Below, piece after piece: positions 36,362-45,451 of a stretch of 64,000 bases of DNA (position 1 is its first letter; the number at the start of each line of letters is the position of its first letter). This DNA is from Streptomyces wuyuanensis. GTDB taxonomy: Bacteria > Actinomycetota > Actinomycetes > Streptomycetales > Streptomycetaceae. The translations under genes were made by a program, and so were the position numbers. The DNA lies in assembly GCF_900103455.1 (NCBI RefSeq), contig NZ_FNHI01000008.1:1-64000 (forward strand), read 5' to 3'. The notes under the pieces are model-generated. The model was not told the DNA's origin. It saw only the letters and a list, made by a program, of their open reading frames with translations, and ran no database searches.

Positions 36362-36835
36362 GTGGTGGAGCAGCAGGGGGCGTCGGGCGACGCGGTCACG
36401 ACCAGGATCGGGCAGGCGATCATGCTGCTCCACGGCGGCGACCGGGAGGAGGCGCGCAACCGCTTTTCCGCACTGTGGGCGCAGCTGGGACAGGACGGCG
36501 ATCCCCTGCACCGGTGCACGCTCGCCCACTATCTGGCGGACACCCAGGACGATCCAGGCGACGAGCTCGCCTGGGACCTCCGGGCGCTCGCGGCCGCCGA
36601 AGCGCTCACCGACGGGCGGCCGGAGCGGCACGAGGCCGCCGTCGCCGCCCGGGGGCTCTATCCGTCGCTCCATCTGAATCTGGCCGCCGACTACCTGAAA
36701 CTGCACCGTCCCGAGGTCGCCCGGGTCCATCTGGACCGCGCCAGGGCGGCCTCCGCGGCGCTCGGGGACGACGGCTACGGCAACGGGGTGCGGGCCGCCA
36801 TCGACCGGCTGGACCGGCGGCTGTCCGGCCTCTGA
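36362..36835 (+). CDS. TPR-like helical repeat protein
   Basis: 157 aa. Helical repeats resembling tetratricopeptide units are visible: ARNRFSALWAQLGQDGDPLHRCTLAHYLADTQDD, ALAAAEALTDGRPERHEAAVAARGLYPSLHLNLAADYLKLHRPEVARVHL. No catalytic motif. GTG 36362 is chosen for its GGAGG 5 nt upstream; the -10 TAGCGT (36324-36329) also fits a short leader. Nothing nearby identifies a partner. Confidence 0.75.
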   Translation: MVEQQGASGDAVTTRIGQAIMLLHGGDREEARNRFSALWAQLGQDGDPLHRCTLAHYLADTQDDPGDELAWDLRALAAAEALTDGRPERHEAAVAARGLYPSLHLNLAADYLKLHRPEVARVHLDRARAASAALGDDGYGNGVRAAIDRLDRRLSGL

Positions 36836-36886
36836 CGGCGTGCCCGCCGCCCGGCGGCACCGTATTCCGCGACCGGGGAGGTTGGC

Positions 36887-37396
36887 TCAGGCCCCCGTGG
36901 CACCGTCGATCCGCTCCCTGAGGAGATCGGCGTGCCCGTTGTGCCGGGCGTACTCCTCGATCATGTGGACGTAGATCCAGCGGAGGCTGAACCGCTTCCC
37001 GTGGCGCTCCTCCTTGGAGAGATCGTCCAGGGACCGTGACGCGGCCAGTTCGCGGGCCCGCGCCGTCTCGGCACGCCACGCGGCCCCCGCGGCCTCGAAG
37101 GTGTCGTCCGGACCGACGTGGAACTCCCCGTCCGGGTCCTGCTCGCTGAAGTAGAGGGGTGGGGCGTCCTCGCCATCGAGGACCCTGCGGAACCAGATCC
37201 GCTCGACCTCCGCCATGTGCCGCACCAGTCCGAGCAGGCTCAGCCCCGACGGCGGCACCGAGGTCTCCCGCAGCTGCTCGTCGCCGAGCCCGGCACATTT
37301 CAGGGCGAGGGTCTCGCGGTGGAAGTCGAGCCAGCCCTCCAGCATCTCGCGTTCACCCGCGACGGCGGATACCTCGGTGCGCTCCGATGACGTCAT
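36887..37396 (-). CDS. DinB-superfamily protein (DUF664, mycothiol-transferase-like)
   Basis: 169 aa four-helix-bundle protein of the DinB/DUF664 type. Metal ligands appear as His in [16 protein letters not shown] and His in [22 protein letters not shown]. In actinobacteria this family includes mycothiol-dependent transferases that detoxify electrophiles. ATG 37396 is the natural start and no ribosome site is visible. It is unrelated to DNA polymerase DinB despite the family name. Confidence 0.9.
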   Translation of the reverse strand: MTSSERTEVSAVAGEREMLEGWLDFHRETLALKCAGLGDEQLRETSVPPSGLSLLGLVRHMAEVERIWFRRVLDGEDAPPLYFSEQDPDGEFHVGPDDTFEAAGAAWRAETARARELAASRSLDDLSKEERHGKRFSLRWIYVHMIEEYARHNGHADLLRERIDGATGA

Positions 37397-37481
37397 GACC
37401 CGATCTTCGACGACGTCCGCCCCTCGCCGCAGGCGGATTCACGGAGAAGCGGCCGGGCCTCACGGCTCCGGGAGGCATTTC

Positions 37482-38087
37482 TCAGACGCGGCCCAGCATG
37501 CCGCCGATCAGTTCGGCGAACCCCTTCCTCAGCTCGTCCCTGCCCGGTACCGAGGCGTGGTATGAGCCGACGGCGCAGGAGAACATCAGCCCCTCACACC
37601 AGGCCACCAGCGACAGCGCGTGCCGCTCCGGCTCGGCCGACCCCGCTCCGGCCATCAGCGCCACCAGCGGTTCGCGGAACGCCGCCCCCGCCCGGTCGTA
37701 GAAGGCCCTCAGCTCAGGACGGCGCGTGGCCTCGAGCGCCAGCTCGTACCGGCAGACCAGCAGCCGGCGGTGATCCGTCAGATAGCGGTGGAGGGCGAGC
37801 GAGAGCGCGTCGAGCAGTACCTCAGTGCCGCCCTGCGGCGAAGGCATCTCGGCGGGTGTGAGCACCTGGGCCTCGCGCTCGGCCAGCCTGCGCACGGCGG
37901 TCTCGAGGAGCGCCTGCCGGGTGCGCGCGTGGTTGGAGGTCGACCCCTGGGGGAGCCCGGCGCGCTCGTCCACCGCCCGGTGGGTCAGTCCGCGCATCCC
38001 GCGCTCGGCCAGGAGGTCCAGTGCGGCGTCGGCGATCAGCTCGGCGCGCGGGGCGGACGGTCGGGAGGCGGCGGTGCGTGCGGTCAT
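37482..38087 (-). CDS. TetR family transcriptional regulator
   Basis: 201 aa. The N-terminal HTH (about 15-60: ELIADAALDLLAERGMRGLTHRAVDERAGLPQGSTSNH) is followed by a ligand-binding helical domain (about 65-195). It is leaderless: TAGGTT (reverse strand 38099-38094) is 6 nt before the ATG. It is divergent from the FAD monooxygenase and flanked by two mirrored operator palindromes. Repression of the monooxygenase/MocA pair and of itself is the simplest reading. Confidence 0.93.
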   Translation of the reverse strand: MTARTAASRPSAPRAELIADAALDLLAERGMRGLTHRAVDERAGLPQGSTSNHARTRQALLETAVRRLAEREAQVLTPAEMPSPQGGTEVLLDALSLALHRYLTDHRRLLVCRYELALEATRRPELRAFYDRAGAAFREPLVALMAGAGSAEPERHALSLVAWCEGLMFSCAVGSYHASVPGRDELRKGFAELIGGMLGRV

Positions 38088-38107
38088 GGGGACAACCTAT
38101 CTCGCTC

Positions 38108-38149
38108 ACTACATCTGTAGTACGGTGCTGTGGTCACTACAGATGTAGT
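38108..38149. promoter_or_regulatory. Two mirror-image TetR operators
   Basis: Site 1 (38108-38121) is ACTACA-TC-TGTAGT. Site 2 (38136-38149) is ACTACA-GA-TGTAGT, its exact reverse complement. Centres are 28 bp apart. Site 1 overlies the tetR -35 area; site 2 lies just upstream of the monooxygenase ribosome site. Such a duplicated perfect operator strongly implies a dedicated repressor. Confidence 0.9.
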
Positions 38150-38162
38150 TGCAGGAGGAGTC

Positions 38163-39386
38163 ATGAACCGGCCCACGAGCCGCCGACCGCCCCGCGCCGT
38201 CGTCGTCGGAGGCGGCATCGGCGGCCTGACCGCCGCCGTCGCGCTGCACCAGGCGGACTGGCACGTCACCGTGCTCGAACGCGCCGAAGCCCTCGCCCCC
38301 GTGGGCGCGGGCATCGGACTCGCCCCCAACTCCCAGCGCGCGCTGGACGTGATCGGCCTCGGCGACCGGGTGAGGGAACTCGCCGCCTGGCAGGGCGACG
38401 GTGGACTGCGCGACCCAGCCGGGCGCTGGCTGAACCGCACCGGCAGCGACGCCACGGCGAAGCGGTTCGGCGGCCCGCTGGTCCTGCTGCACCGGGCGAC
38501 CCTCGTGGGCATCCTGACGTCGGCCCTGCCCGCCGGGACCGTACGGACCGGTGCTCCCGCGGAGCTCACGGACGCCGGGGACGACCGGCGCGCCGCCGTG
38601 GTGACCACACCGGACGGCCCCCTCCGGGCCGACCTCGTCGTGGCGGCCGACGGGATCGGATCTGCCGTGCGGCGGACCCTGTTCCCGGGCCACCCCGGAC
38701 CCCGGTACTCCGGCTTCACCACCTGGCGCGTCGTCGTCCCGGCCCCCGAGCGCCCCTTCACCCCGCACGAGACATGGGGCCGCGGCGCCCTGTGGGGTAC
38801 CCAGCCCCTCAAGGACGGGCGGGTGTACGCGTACGCCGCGGCCCTCGCCCCCGCCGGCGGCCGCGCCCCCGACGACGAGAAGGCAGAACTGCTGCGCCGC
38901 TTCGGCGACTGGCACGACCCCGTCCCGGATGTCATCGCGGCCGCCGGACCCGGCGGCGTACTCCGCCACGACGTCCACCACATGGCCGAGCCGCTGCCCG
39001 CGTATCACCGGGGCAGGGTGGCACTGCTCGGCGACGCGGCCCACGCCATGCAGCCCACCCTCGGACAGGGCGGCAACCAGGCGATCGAGGACGCGATCGT
39101 CCTCGCCCACCACGCCGGCCGCGGACAGGACGTCGTGGGGCGGCTCCCCGCGTACACGGAGGAACGGCTGCCGCGCACGATGGGCATCGTGCGCCAGGCC
39201 ACCAGGACGGGCCGCCTGGCCATGCTCAGCGGTGCCGGCCCGGTCGCCGCGCGCAACGCGCTGATCCGTGCTGTCTCCCGCCTCGGACCCGGCATCGTCC
39301 TGCGCGGTTTCGACGGCATCGCCGACTGGCAGCCGCCCGGGCGGACGTATGCTGCCGGGGCGGAGCCGACGACGGCGCCGCGCTGA
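38163..39386 (+). CDS. FAD-dependent monooxygenase
   Basis: 407 aa group A flavin hydroxylase type. GGGIGGLTAAVALHQADWHVTVLE is the N-terminal dinucleotide fold, DLVVAADGIGSAVRR the DG motif, and GRVALLGDAAHAMQPTLGQGGNQAIEDA the GD motif. It hydroxylates an aromatic or other small substrate, unknown here. ATG 38163 has AGGAGGAG 4-9 nt upstream. It is TetR-controlled and followed 35 nt later by a Gfo/Idh/MocA gene. Confidence 0.92.
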   Translation: MNRPTSRRPPRAVVVGGGIGGLTAAVALHQADWHVTVLERAEALAPVGAGIGLAPNSQRALDVIGLGDRVRELAAWQGDGGLRDPAGRWLNRTGSDATAKRFGGPLVLLHRATLVGILTSALPAGTVRTGAPAELTDAGDDRRAAVVTTPDGPLRADLVVAADGIGSAVRRTLFPGHPGPRYSGFTTWRVVVPAPERPFTPHETWGRGALWGTQPLKDGRVYAYAAALAPAGGRAPDDEKAELLRRFGDWHDPVPDVIAAAGPGGVLRHDVHHMAEPLPAYHRGRVALLGDAAHAMQPTLGQGGNQAIEDAIVLAHHAGRGQDVVGRLPAYTEERLPRTMGIVRQATRTGRLAMLSGAGPVAARNALIRAVSRLGPGIVLRGFDGIADWQPPGRTYAAGAEPTTAPR

Positions 39387-39421
39387 CGGCAGGCAGGACA
39401 GGGCGGACTGGGGAGGTCCAG

Positions 39422-40327
39422 GTGAAGGTCGGCTGCATCGGGCTCGGGGACATCGCGCAGAAGGCGTATCTGCCGGTCCTCACCGCCCTGCCGGACGTCG
39501 AACTGCATCTGCAGACCCGGACGACGGCCACCCTCGACCGGGTGGCGGCGGCCCACCGCATCCCCGGCCGCCAGTGCCACACCGCCCTGGACTCCCTCCT
39601 CGGCGCCGGGCTCGACGCCGCCTTCGTCCACGCCCCGACGACGGTCCACCCGGCGATCGTCACCCGGCTGCTGGAGGCCGGAGTCCCCACGTACGTCGAC
39701 AAGCCGCTCGCCTACGAACTCGACGACTCCCAGCGGCTGGTCGAGCTTTCCGAGCGGACGGGAACCAGCCTCACCGTCGGTTTCAACCGCCGCTTCGCCC
39801 CCGGGTACGCCCAGTGCCTGGAGCACCCGCGCGATCTGATCCTGATGCGCAAGAACCGGGTCGGCCTCCCCGAGGACCCCCGCACCCTCGTGCTCGACGA
39901 CTTCATCCACGTGGTCGACACCCTGCGCTTCCTGCTGCCGGGGCCCGTCGAGCACACCGCCGTACGGGCCCGCGTGCGCGACGGCCTGATGCACCACGTG
40001 GTGCTCCAGCTCTCGGGCGACGGATTCACCGCCGTCGGCATGATGAACCGGATGAGCGGCTCCGCGGAGGAGATCCTCGAAGTCGCCGGACAGGACGCCA
40101 AGCGCGAGGTCCTCAACCTCGCCGAGGTCGTCGACCACAAGGGCCAGCCGACGGTGCGGCGCCGCGGCGACTGGGTGCCGGTCGCCCGGCAGCGCGGCAT
40201 CGAGCAGGCCGTGCTGGCCTTCCTCGACGCCGTCCGTGCCGACAAGTTCCTCAGCGCCCAGGACGCACTGGCGACCCATGAGCTGTGTGAGCGGGTGGTG
40301 CGGGAGGCGCTGGAGCAGGCCTCCTGA
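39422..40327 (+). CDS. Gfo/Idh/MocA family oxidoreductase
   Basis: 301 aa. N-terminal Rossmann fold (VKVGCIGLGDIAQKAYLPVLTAL) with YVDKPLAYEL (catalytic K-P), and a C-terminal alpha/beta domain (VGFNRRFAPG, LDDFIHVVDTLRFLLPG). It oxidizes or reduces sugars or their derivatives with NAD(P). GTG 39422 has GGGGAGG upstream. Its 3' 77 bp overlap the antisense 3' end of lnt. Co-regulation with the monooxygenase is likely because of the short gap. Confidence 0.9.
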   Translation: MKVGCIGLGDIAQKAYLPVLTALPDVELHLQTRTTATLDRVAAAHRIPGRQCHTALDSLLGAGLDAAFVHAPTTVHPAIVTRLLEAGVPTYVDKPLAYELDDSQRLVELSERTGTSLTVGFNRRFAPGYAQCLEHPRDLILMRKNRVGLPEDPRTLVLDDFIHVVDTLRFLLPGPVEHTAVRARVRDGLMHHVVLQLSGDGFTAVGMMNRMSGSAEEILEVAGQDAKREVLNLAEVVDHKGQPTVRRRGDWVPVARQRGIEQAVLAFLDAVRADKFLSAQDALATHELCERVVREALEQAS

Positions 40328-41858
40328 GGGCACGCAGACCCTCTCCCGCGCAGAACGCCGCCAGCACCGCCAGCGCGCCGTACACCACCCAGTCCCCGAA
40401 CCGGAGGTACGGCGTCGTGCCCCGGGCGAGCGGGACCTCGTAGACGACCGCGGTGCTCTCGTCCGTACCCAGCCGGGGGCCCAGCCGCTCCCCGTCCGGC
40501 CCGTACACCGCGCTCACTCCCGTCAGCGTCGCGTGCACCATCGGCCGGCCCGTCTCCGCCGCCCGCAGCGCCGCGAGTGAGGCGTGCTGCGCGGGCGCCC
40601 AGCTGTCCTGGAACGTGGAGGTGGCGGACTGCGCCACGAGGAGTTCGGCACCGCTCCTGGCGAGCCTCCGGCTCATGTCGGGGAACGCCGACTCGAAGCA
40701 CACCAGCGGACCCACCCGCAGCCCCGCGCGGCCCTCGCCGCCCGGCAGCGTCATCACCACCTGACGGCCGCCCCGCATCCGGTCCTCGCCGGCGGCCTTG
40801 CCGACCGACGTGGCCCAGCCGAGGACGCTACGGAAGGGGACGTACTCGCCGAAGGGGACGAGCCGCATCTTGTCGTAGCGGTCACCGGTCGGCCCGCCGG
40901 GACCCACCAGCACACTGCTCTTGAAGATCCCGGGCCGGTCGGAGCGCCGGGCGTCCACGTTCACCAGCACGTCGGAGCCCACCTCGCGCGACAGCGCGGC
41001 GAGCCGGTCCGCGAGGTCGCGCCGCGCCGCGAGATCCGCGCCGACACTGCTCTCGCCCCACACCACGAGGTCCGGCCGCTGTCCCGCCAACCGCCGGGTC
41101 AACTCCTCACTGCGGGCGAACCGCCGCTCCGCGCCGCCCACGCCGTTGACGACCCCCGGCTGGACGACCGCCACACGGATCACCCCGCCGGTCCGTTCCG
41201 GCCGGGGCACCCACAGCCACACCGCGCCCGCCGCCACCGCGCACGCGCACACGGCCGCGACCGCGGGGATCCGCGCCGGCGGCACGGCCACCAGCACGGC
41301 CACCGCGGTGTTCACCGCCACCACCAGCAGCGTCACCAGCCACACCCCGCCCACCGAGGCGAGCCGCAGTGCGGGCGGGACCTGCCACTGGCTCGCCCCC
41401 AGCAGCCCCCACGGGCCGCCCAACCCCTCCCAGGACCTGACCAGTTCGATCGCCAGCCAGCCCGAGGGGACGACGACGACCGCCACCGCCGTCCGTCCGG
41501 CCGGCGGACGGCCGCCGAGCAGCATCCGGACCAGCAGGCCCCAGGGGGCCCACAGCAGGCCGAGCAGCGCGGCCAGGACGACGAGGAAGACGTGAAGGTT
41601 CGGCATCAGCCAGTGGTGCACGGCGATCACGAAGCCGGTGCCGCCGAGCCAGCCGTCCAGGGCGGCACGGCGGGCCGTGGGCGCCGTACGGGCGAGCAGC
41701 AGCCACGGTACGAGCGCGACGTACGCGAACCACCACAGCCCGGGGTCGGGGAACGCGAGCGCGGGCAGCGCGCCCGCCGCCACCGCGGCCGCGCCGCGCC
41801 ACCACGGCGACGACAGCAGCCGCGTCGGCTGCTCCCGCCGGCCCACCGGAATCCGCAT
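40251..41858 (-). CDS. lnt: Apolipoprotein N-acyltransferase
   Basis: 535 aa. About seven to eight membrane segments in the first ~210 residues, then a nitrilase-like CN-hydrolase domain. The Glu-Lys-Cys triad is present: VVWGESSV, YDKMRLVPFGEYVPF, GPLVCFESAFPD. It adds the third acyl chain to lipoproteins; Streptomyces carry Lnt homologues, unlike most Gram-positives. ATG 41858 has GGAGG 6 nt upstream. The stop at 40251 lies inside the convergent MocA gene; the extreme C-terminus is a Pro/Ala-rich tail. Confidence 0.93.
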   Translation of the reverse strand: MRIPVGRREQPTRLLSSPWWRGAAAVAAGALPALAFPDPGLWWFAYVALVPWLLLARTAPTARRAALDGWLGGTGFVIAVHHWLMPNLHVFLVVLAALLGLLWAPWGLLVRMLLGGRPPAGRTAVAVVVVPSGWLAIELVRSWEGLGGPWGLLGASQWQVPPALRLASVGGVWLVTLLVVAVNTAVAVLVAVPPARIPAVAAVCACAVAAGAVWLWVPRPERTGGVIRVAVVQPGVVNGVGGAERRFARSEELTRRLAGQRPDLVVWGESSVGADLAARRDLADRLAALSREVGSDVLVNVDARRSDRPGIFKSSVLVGPGGPTGDRYDKMRLVPFGEYVPFRSVLGWATSVGKAAGEDRMRGGRQVVMTLPGGEGRAGLRVGPLVCFESAFPDMSRRLARSGAELLVAQSATSTFQDSWAPAQHASLAALRAAETGRPMVHATLTGVSAVYGPDGERLGPRLGTDESTAVVYEVPLARGTTPYLRFGDWVVYGALAVLAAFCAGEGLRALRRPAPAPPAPPAHTAHGSPVRPGR

Positions 41859-41931
41859 GCAGCGCCTCCACGAGAGCGGTGTCTGACTCCAGTGTGAAGG
41901 AGCCGCCCCGGGCCCGGACGGGCCACGTCGG

Positions 41932-42390
41932 TCATTCGGCCGCGCGGAGGAACGCGGCACGCCGCCACTTCTCGTGCACGGTGACCGAACTCAGCCGCCA
42001 GCCGTCGTCCCCGCGTGCCAGGCCGAACGTGTAGCGGCCGCCGGAAACGAAGTCGTCCCCCGACTCCAGCCGCATCGGATTGACGTAGTCCGCCCGCACG
42101 TCCGCCCGGTCCGCCGGGTTGCCGTCCACGTCCTGCAGCCGCACCCGCCGGTTCACGATCAGATGCTGGCGCACGGGGAACAGGCGCATCGTCTCCGCGA
42201 GCCAGCCCGCCACTTCGGCCGCGGGCCCCTCGATGCCTCCGGCCTCGCGGTAGTCGGCGCGCCCGTCCCGGGTGAACAGTGCCCGGTAGGCGGGCCAGTC
42301 GGCGTCGTCCACGGCCACCGCGTACCGGGAGACGACTTCGTCGATGGCCAGCCGGTCCATCACCGTCGCGAGATCCACGCGCTGCGTCAT
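41932..42390 (-). CDS. NTF2-like/SnoaL-type protein
   Basis: 152 aa, a cone-shaped alpha+beta barrel: MDRLAIDEVVSRYAVAVDDADWPAYRALFTRDGRADYREAGG, then VRQHLIVNRRV, and the C-terminal GRYTFGLARGDDGWRLSSVTV strands. Such proteins are ligand-binding or small isomerases/cyclases; the substrate is unknown. Two starts are possible, ATG 42390 or GTG 42420; neither has a good ribosome site. lnt follows 73 nt downstream and could be read from the same promoter. Confidence 0.82.
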   Translation of the reverse strand: MTQRVDLATVMDRLAIDEVVSRYAVAVDDADWPAYRALFTRDGRADYREAGGIEGPAAEVAGWLAETMRLFPVRQHLIVNRRVRLQDVDGNPADRADVRADYVNPMRLESGDDFVSGGRYTFGLARGDDGWRLSSVTVHEKWRRAAFLRAAE

Positions 42391-42439
42391 CGGCCAAGTG
42401 TCGGGCAGCGGGCGCGCCACGCCAAGAGGCCCGGCACGG

Positions 42440-44452
42440 TCAGGACCGGGGAGGGGGGACCGGTTCGCCGCGGCGCACGGCGCCCGGGGCGCGGGCGGCG
42501 GGATGGTCGGCGCGGGCGGCGGACTGCAGCTGCCAGGGGACGCTCGTCACCATCACTCCTGGTGTGAACAGCAGGCGGCTCTTCAGCCACAGCGCGGACT
42601 GGTTGTGCAGCACGTTCTCCCACCAGTGGCCCACGACGTACTCGGGGATGAACACGGCGACGACGTCCCTCGGGCTCTCGCGCCGGATCGAACGCACGTA
42701 CAGCAGTGCGGGGCCGGTGATCTCCCGGTACGGCGAGTCCAGGACCTTCAGCGGTACGTCGATGCCGGCCGCCTCCCACTGCCGCTTGAGCTCCGCGGCG
42801 GCCTCGCGGTCGACGGCCACGGTCAGCGCCTCCAGCCGGTCGGGGCGGGTGGCCCGGGCGTAGGCGAGCGCCCGGAGCGTCGCCTTGTGCAGCCGGGAGA
42901 CCAGGACCACGGTCAGGACCCGGGACGGCGGCGCGAGTTCCTTGCGCGGGTCGGTGACCGCCAGTTCGGCCGAGGTCGCGTCGTAGTGCCTGCGGATGCT
43001 CCGCATCGTCACCCACAGCACCGTGGCGGCGAGGACCGCCAGCCAGGCTCCCTGGGTGAACTTGGTGAGCAGCACGATCACCAGCACGAGCGCGGTGATG
43101 ACCGCACCGGTCCCGTTGACGATCCGGGACGTGCGGTGGCGGCGGCGCCGCACGGGGTCCGTCTCCGTGCGCAGTTCGCGGCCCCAGTGCAGGACCATGC
43201 CCGTCTGGCAGAGCGTGAACGAGGTGAACACACCCAGGATGTAGAGGTGGATGAGGCTCGTGACGTTCGCCCGGTACGCCCACAGCAGCACGCCCGCGAC
43301 GACCGCGAGGGCCAGGATGCCGTTGGAGAAGGCGAGCCGGTCACCCCGGTTGTGCAACTGGCGGGGCAGATAGCGGTGCTGCGCGAGGATCGAGGCCAGC
43401 AGCGGGAAGCCGTTGAAGGCGGTGTTCGCGGCGAGGATCAGGACGAGGGCGGTGGCGGCCTGGACGTAGAAGAAGCCGAAACTGCCCTCGCCGCCGAACA
43501 CGGACGCCGCCAGCTGCGCGATGACGGTGCGCTGCGTGTAGTTCTCGCAGTCGGGCAGGCCCGTCAGCCGGCAGGGGTCGTCGGTGACGCGGACGTCGGC
43601 GACGATCGCGAGAGTCGTGACGCCGACGAACATCGTGACGGCGATGAACCCCATCACGGCCATGGTGGTGGCCGCGTTGCGCGACTTCGGCTTGCGGAAG
43701 GCGGGCACGCCGTTCGAGATCGCCTCCACGCCGGTCAGCGCCGTGCAGCCGCTGGAGAAGGCCCGCAGCACCAGCATCACGAGGGCGAGCCCGACGAGGT
43801 TCGCCTCCGCCGGGACGGGCGCGATCCCGTACTGCGCGGTCGCCGCCACAGGAGGATCGCCCAGGAGGTAGCGGAGCAGTCCCGTCCCGCACATGAGGAG
43901 CACCCCGGCGATGAACAGGTACGTCGGCGCCGCGAAGGCCCGGCCCGACTCGCGCACCCCGCGCAGGTTGATCGCGGTCAGCAGGGCGACGAAGACGAGC
44001 GCCAGCAGCACGCGGTACCCGGCCAGCGCCGGCACCGCCGAGATGATGTTGTCCACCCCCGAGGCCACGGACACGGCCACGGTCATCACGTAGTCGACCA
44101 GCAGCGCGGCGGCTACCACGAGACCGGCCGAGGGCCCGAGGTTGGTCGAGGCCACCTCGTAGGAGCCACCGCCGCTCGGGTAGGCGTGCACCACCTGGCG
44201 GTACGACAGCACGACGACGGTCATCAGGAACACGACCGCGGCCGCGATCCACGGTGTGAAGTGCAGATAGGCCAGCCCGCCCAGGGTGAGGACCAGCAGG
44301 ATCTCCTGCGTCGCGTAGGCCACCGAGGACAGCGGGTCGGAGGCGAAGATCGGCAGCGCCAGCCGTTTGGGCAGCAGCGTCCCGCCGAGTTCGTCGCTCC
44401 GCAGCGCGCGGCCGAGGACCAGCCGTTTGAGGAACGCCGTCACGTTGAACAC
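42440..44452 (-). CDS. APC-superfamily permease, KimA-like potassium importer
   Basis: 670 aa. Twelve membrane segments in the first ~470 residues, then a cytoplasmic C-terminal domain with the USP-like fold. From memory, the sequence is close to B. subtilis KimA along its whole length: FASDPLSSVAYATQEILLVL, YPSGGGSYEVASTNLG, AFSSGCTALTGVEAISNGVPAFR, AANTAFNGFPLLASILAQ, and the C-terminal NVLHNQSALWLKSRLLF. In B. subtilis KimA is a high-affinity K+/H+ symporter gated by c-di-AMP. I see no c-di-AMP riboswitch in the 126 bp upstream. Function as K+ transporter is an inference from similarity. Confidence 0.85.
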   Translation of the reverse strand: MFNVTAFLKRLVLGRALRSDELGGTLLPKRLALPIFASDPLSSVAYATQEILLVLTLGGLAYLHFTPWIAAAVVFLMTVVVLSYRQVVHAYPSGGGSYEVASTNLGPSAGLVVAAALLVDYVMTVAVSVASGVDNIISAVPALAGYRVLLALVFVALLTAINLRGVRESGRAFAAPTYLFIAGVLLMCGTGLLRYLLGDPPVAATAQYGIAPVPAEANLVGLALVMLVLRAFSSGCTALTGVEAISNGVPAFRKPKSRNAATTMAVMGFIAVTMFVGVTTLAIVADVRVTDDPCRLTGLPDCENYTQRTVIAQLAASVFGGEGSFGFFYVQAATALVLILAANTAFNGFPLLASILAQHRYLPRQLHNRGDRLAFSNGILALAVVAGVLLWAYRANVTSLIHLYILGVFTSFTLCQTGMVLHWGRELRTETDPVRRRRHRTSRIVNGTGAVITALVLVIVLLTKFTQGAWLAVLAATVLWVTMRSIRRHYDATSAELAVTDPRKELAPPSRVLTVVLVSRLHKATLRALAYARATRPDRLEALTVAVDREAAAELKRQWEAAGIDVPLKVLDSPYREITGPALLYVRSIRRESPRDVVAVFIPEYVVGHWWENVLHNQSALWLKSRLLFTPGVMVTSVPWQLQSAARADHPAARAPGAVRRGEPVPPPRS

Positions 44453-44482
44453 GGCGTGAGGTTATGGGGGGACCCGGTACGG

Positions 44483-44518
44483 CCCCGCCCCGCCGCGCCG
44501 TCGCGCAGTGGGGCGGGG
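44483..44518. terminator. Candidate terminator between uppP and the KimA-like gene
   Basis: A 9-bp GC-only inverted repeat, CCCCGCCCC (44483-44491) with GGGGCGGGG (44510-44518), lies 60 nt downstream of the uppP stop on the same (minus) strand. Confidence is modest because GC-rich runs pair easily. Confidence 0.5.
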
Positions 44519-44578
44519 GGCGTCATGGGCCGCCCGGGGGACCTCCGGGACGCGCGAGGCCGGCGCCGCGGCGGGAGG

Positions 44579-45451
44579 TCAGCCCGCGGACTCGCCCGCG
44601 TGGGGGCTGAGCACGTCGGTCCCCACCAGGATGAAGATCAGGATGCCGAGGATGATCCGGTAGACGACGAAGGGCATGAAGCTCTTGGTCGTGATGAACT
44701 TCATGAACCAGGCGATGACCGCGTAGCCGACGGCGAACGCGATGACGGTCGCGAAGACGGTCGGGCCCCAGGACACATGGCCCTCGCCCGCGTCCTTCAG
44801 CTCGAAGATGCCCGAGGCGAGGACGGCCGGGATCGCCAGCAGGAACGAGTAACGGGCCGCCGCCTCGCGGGTGTAGCCCATCAGGAGACCGCCGCTGATC
44901 GTGGCGCCGGAGCGGGAGACTCCGGGGATCAGGGCCATGGCCTGGCACACGCCGTAGATCAGCCCGTCCTTGACGGACAGGTCCCGCAGCGACTTCCGCT
45001 CCTTGACGACGCGGTGCTTGCCGCCCGTCTCGTCGCGGGCCGCCAGGCGGTCCGCGACACCGAGCACGATGCCCATGACGATCAGCATGGTCGCGGTCAG
45101 CCGCAGATCACGGAACGGCCCCTCGATCTGGTCCTTGAGGGTGACCCCGAGCACGCCGATCGGGATGGATCCGATGATCACCAGCCAGCCCATCTGGGCG
45201 TCGTGGTCCCGGCGCATCTCCTTGTCCGTCAACGAGCGGAACCAGGCGCCGACGATGCGGGCGATGTCCTTCCGGAAGTAGATGAGCACCGCCGTCTCGG
45301 TGCCGATCTGGGTGATCGCGGTGAACGCCGCACCCGGGTCGTGCCAGCCGGCGAAGGCGGCCGTCAGGCGCAGATGCGCGCTGGAGGAGATGGGGAGGAA
45401 CTCCGTCAGCCCCTGGACGAGCCCGAGGATGAGTGATTCGAACCACGACAT
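44579..45451 (-). CDS. uppP: Undecaprenyl-diphosphatase
   Basis: 290 aa, a polytopic membrane phosphatase that recycles the cell-wall carrier lipid. Both conserved motifs are visible: [12 protein letters not shown] near the N-terminus and [10 protein letters not shown] in the centre (the arginine and serine are part of the active site). ATG 45451 begins the standard [10 protein letters not shown]; a TTG 18 nt earlier is possible. There is no good ribosome site. Bacitracin resistance is the classical phenotype of the family (BacA). Confidence 0.95.
   Translation of the reverse strand: MSWFESLILGLVQGLTEFLPISSSAHLRLTAAFAGWHDPGAAFTAITQIGTETAVLIYFRKDIARIVGAWFRSLTDKEMRRDHDAQMGWLVIIGSIPIGVLGVTLKDQIEGPFRDLRLTATMLIVMGIVLGVADRLAARDETGGKHRVVKERKSLRDLSVKDGLIYGVCQAMALIPGVSRSGATISGGLLMGYTREAAARYSFLLAIPAVLASGIFELKDAGEGHVSWGPTVFATVIAFAVGYAVIAWFMKFITTKSFMPFVVYRIILGILIFILVGTDVLSPHAGESAG

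Noticed and set aside
42344..45436. A 1030-codon open frame on the plus strand across the KimA-like and uppP genes
   Set aside because: It spans two well-identified minus-strand genes in an antisense frame and has no recognizable domain.
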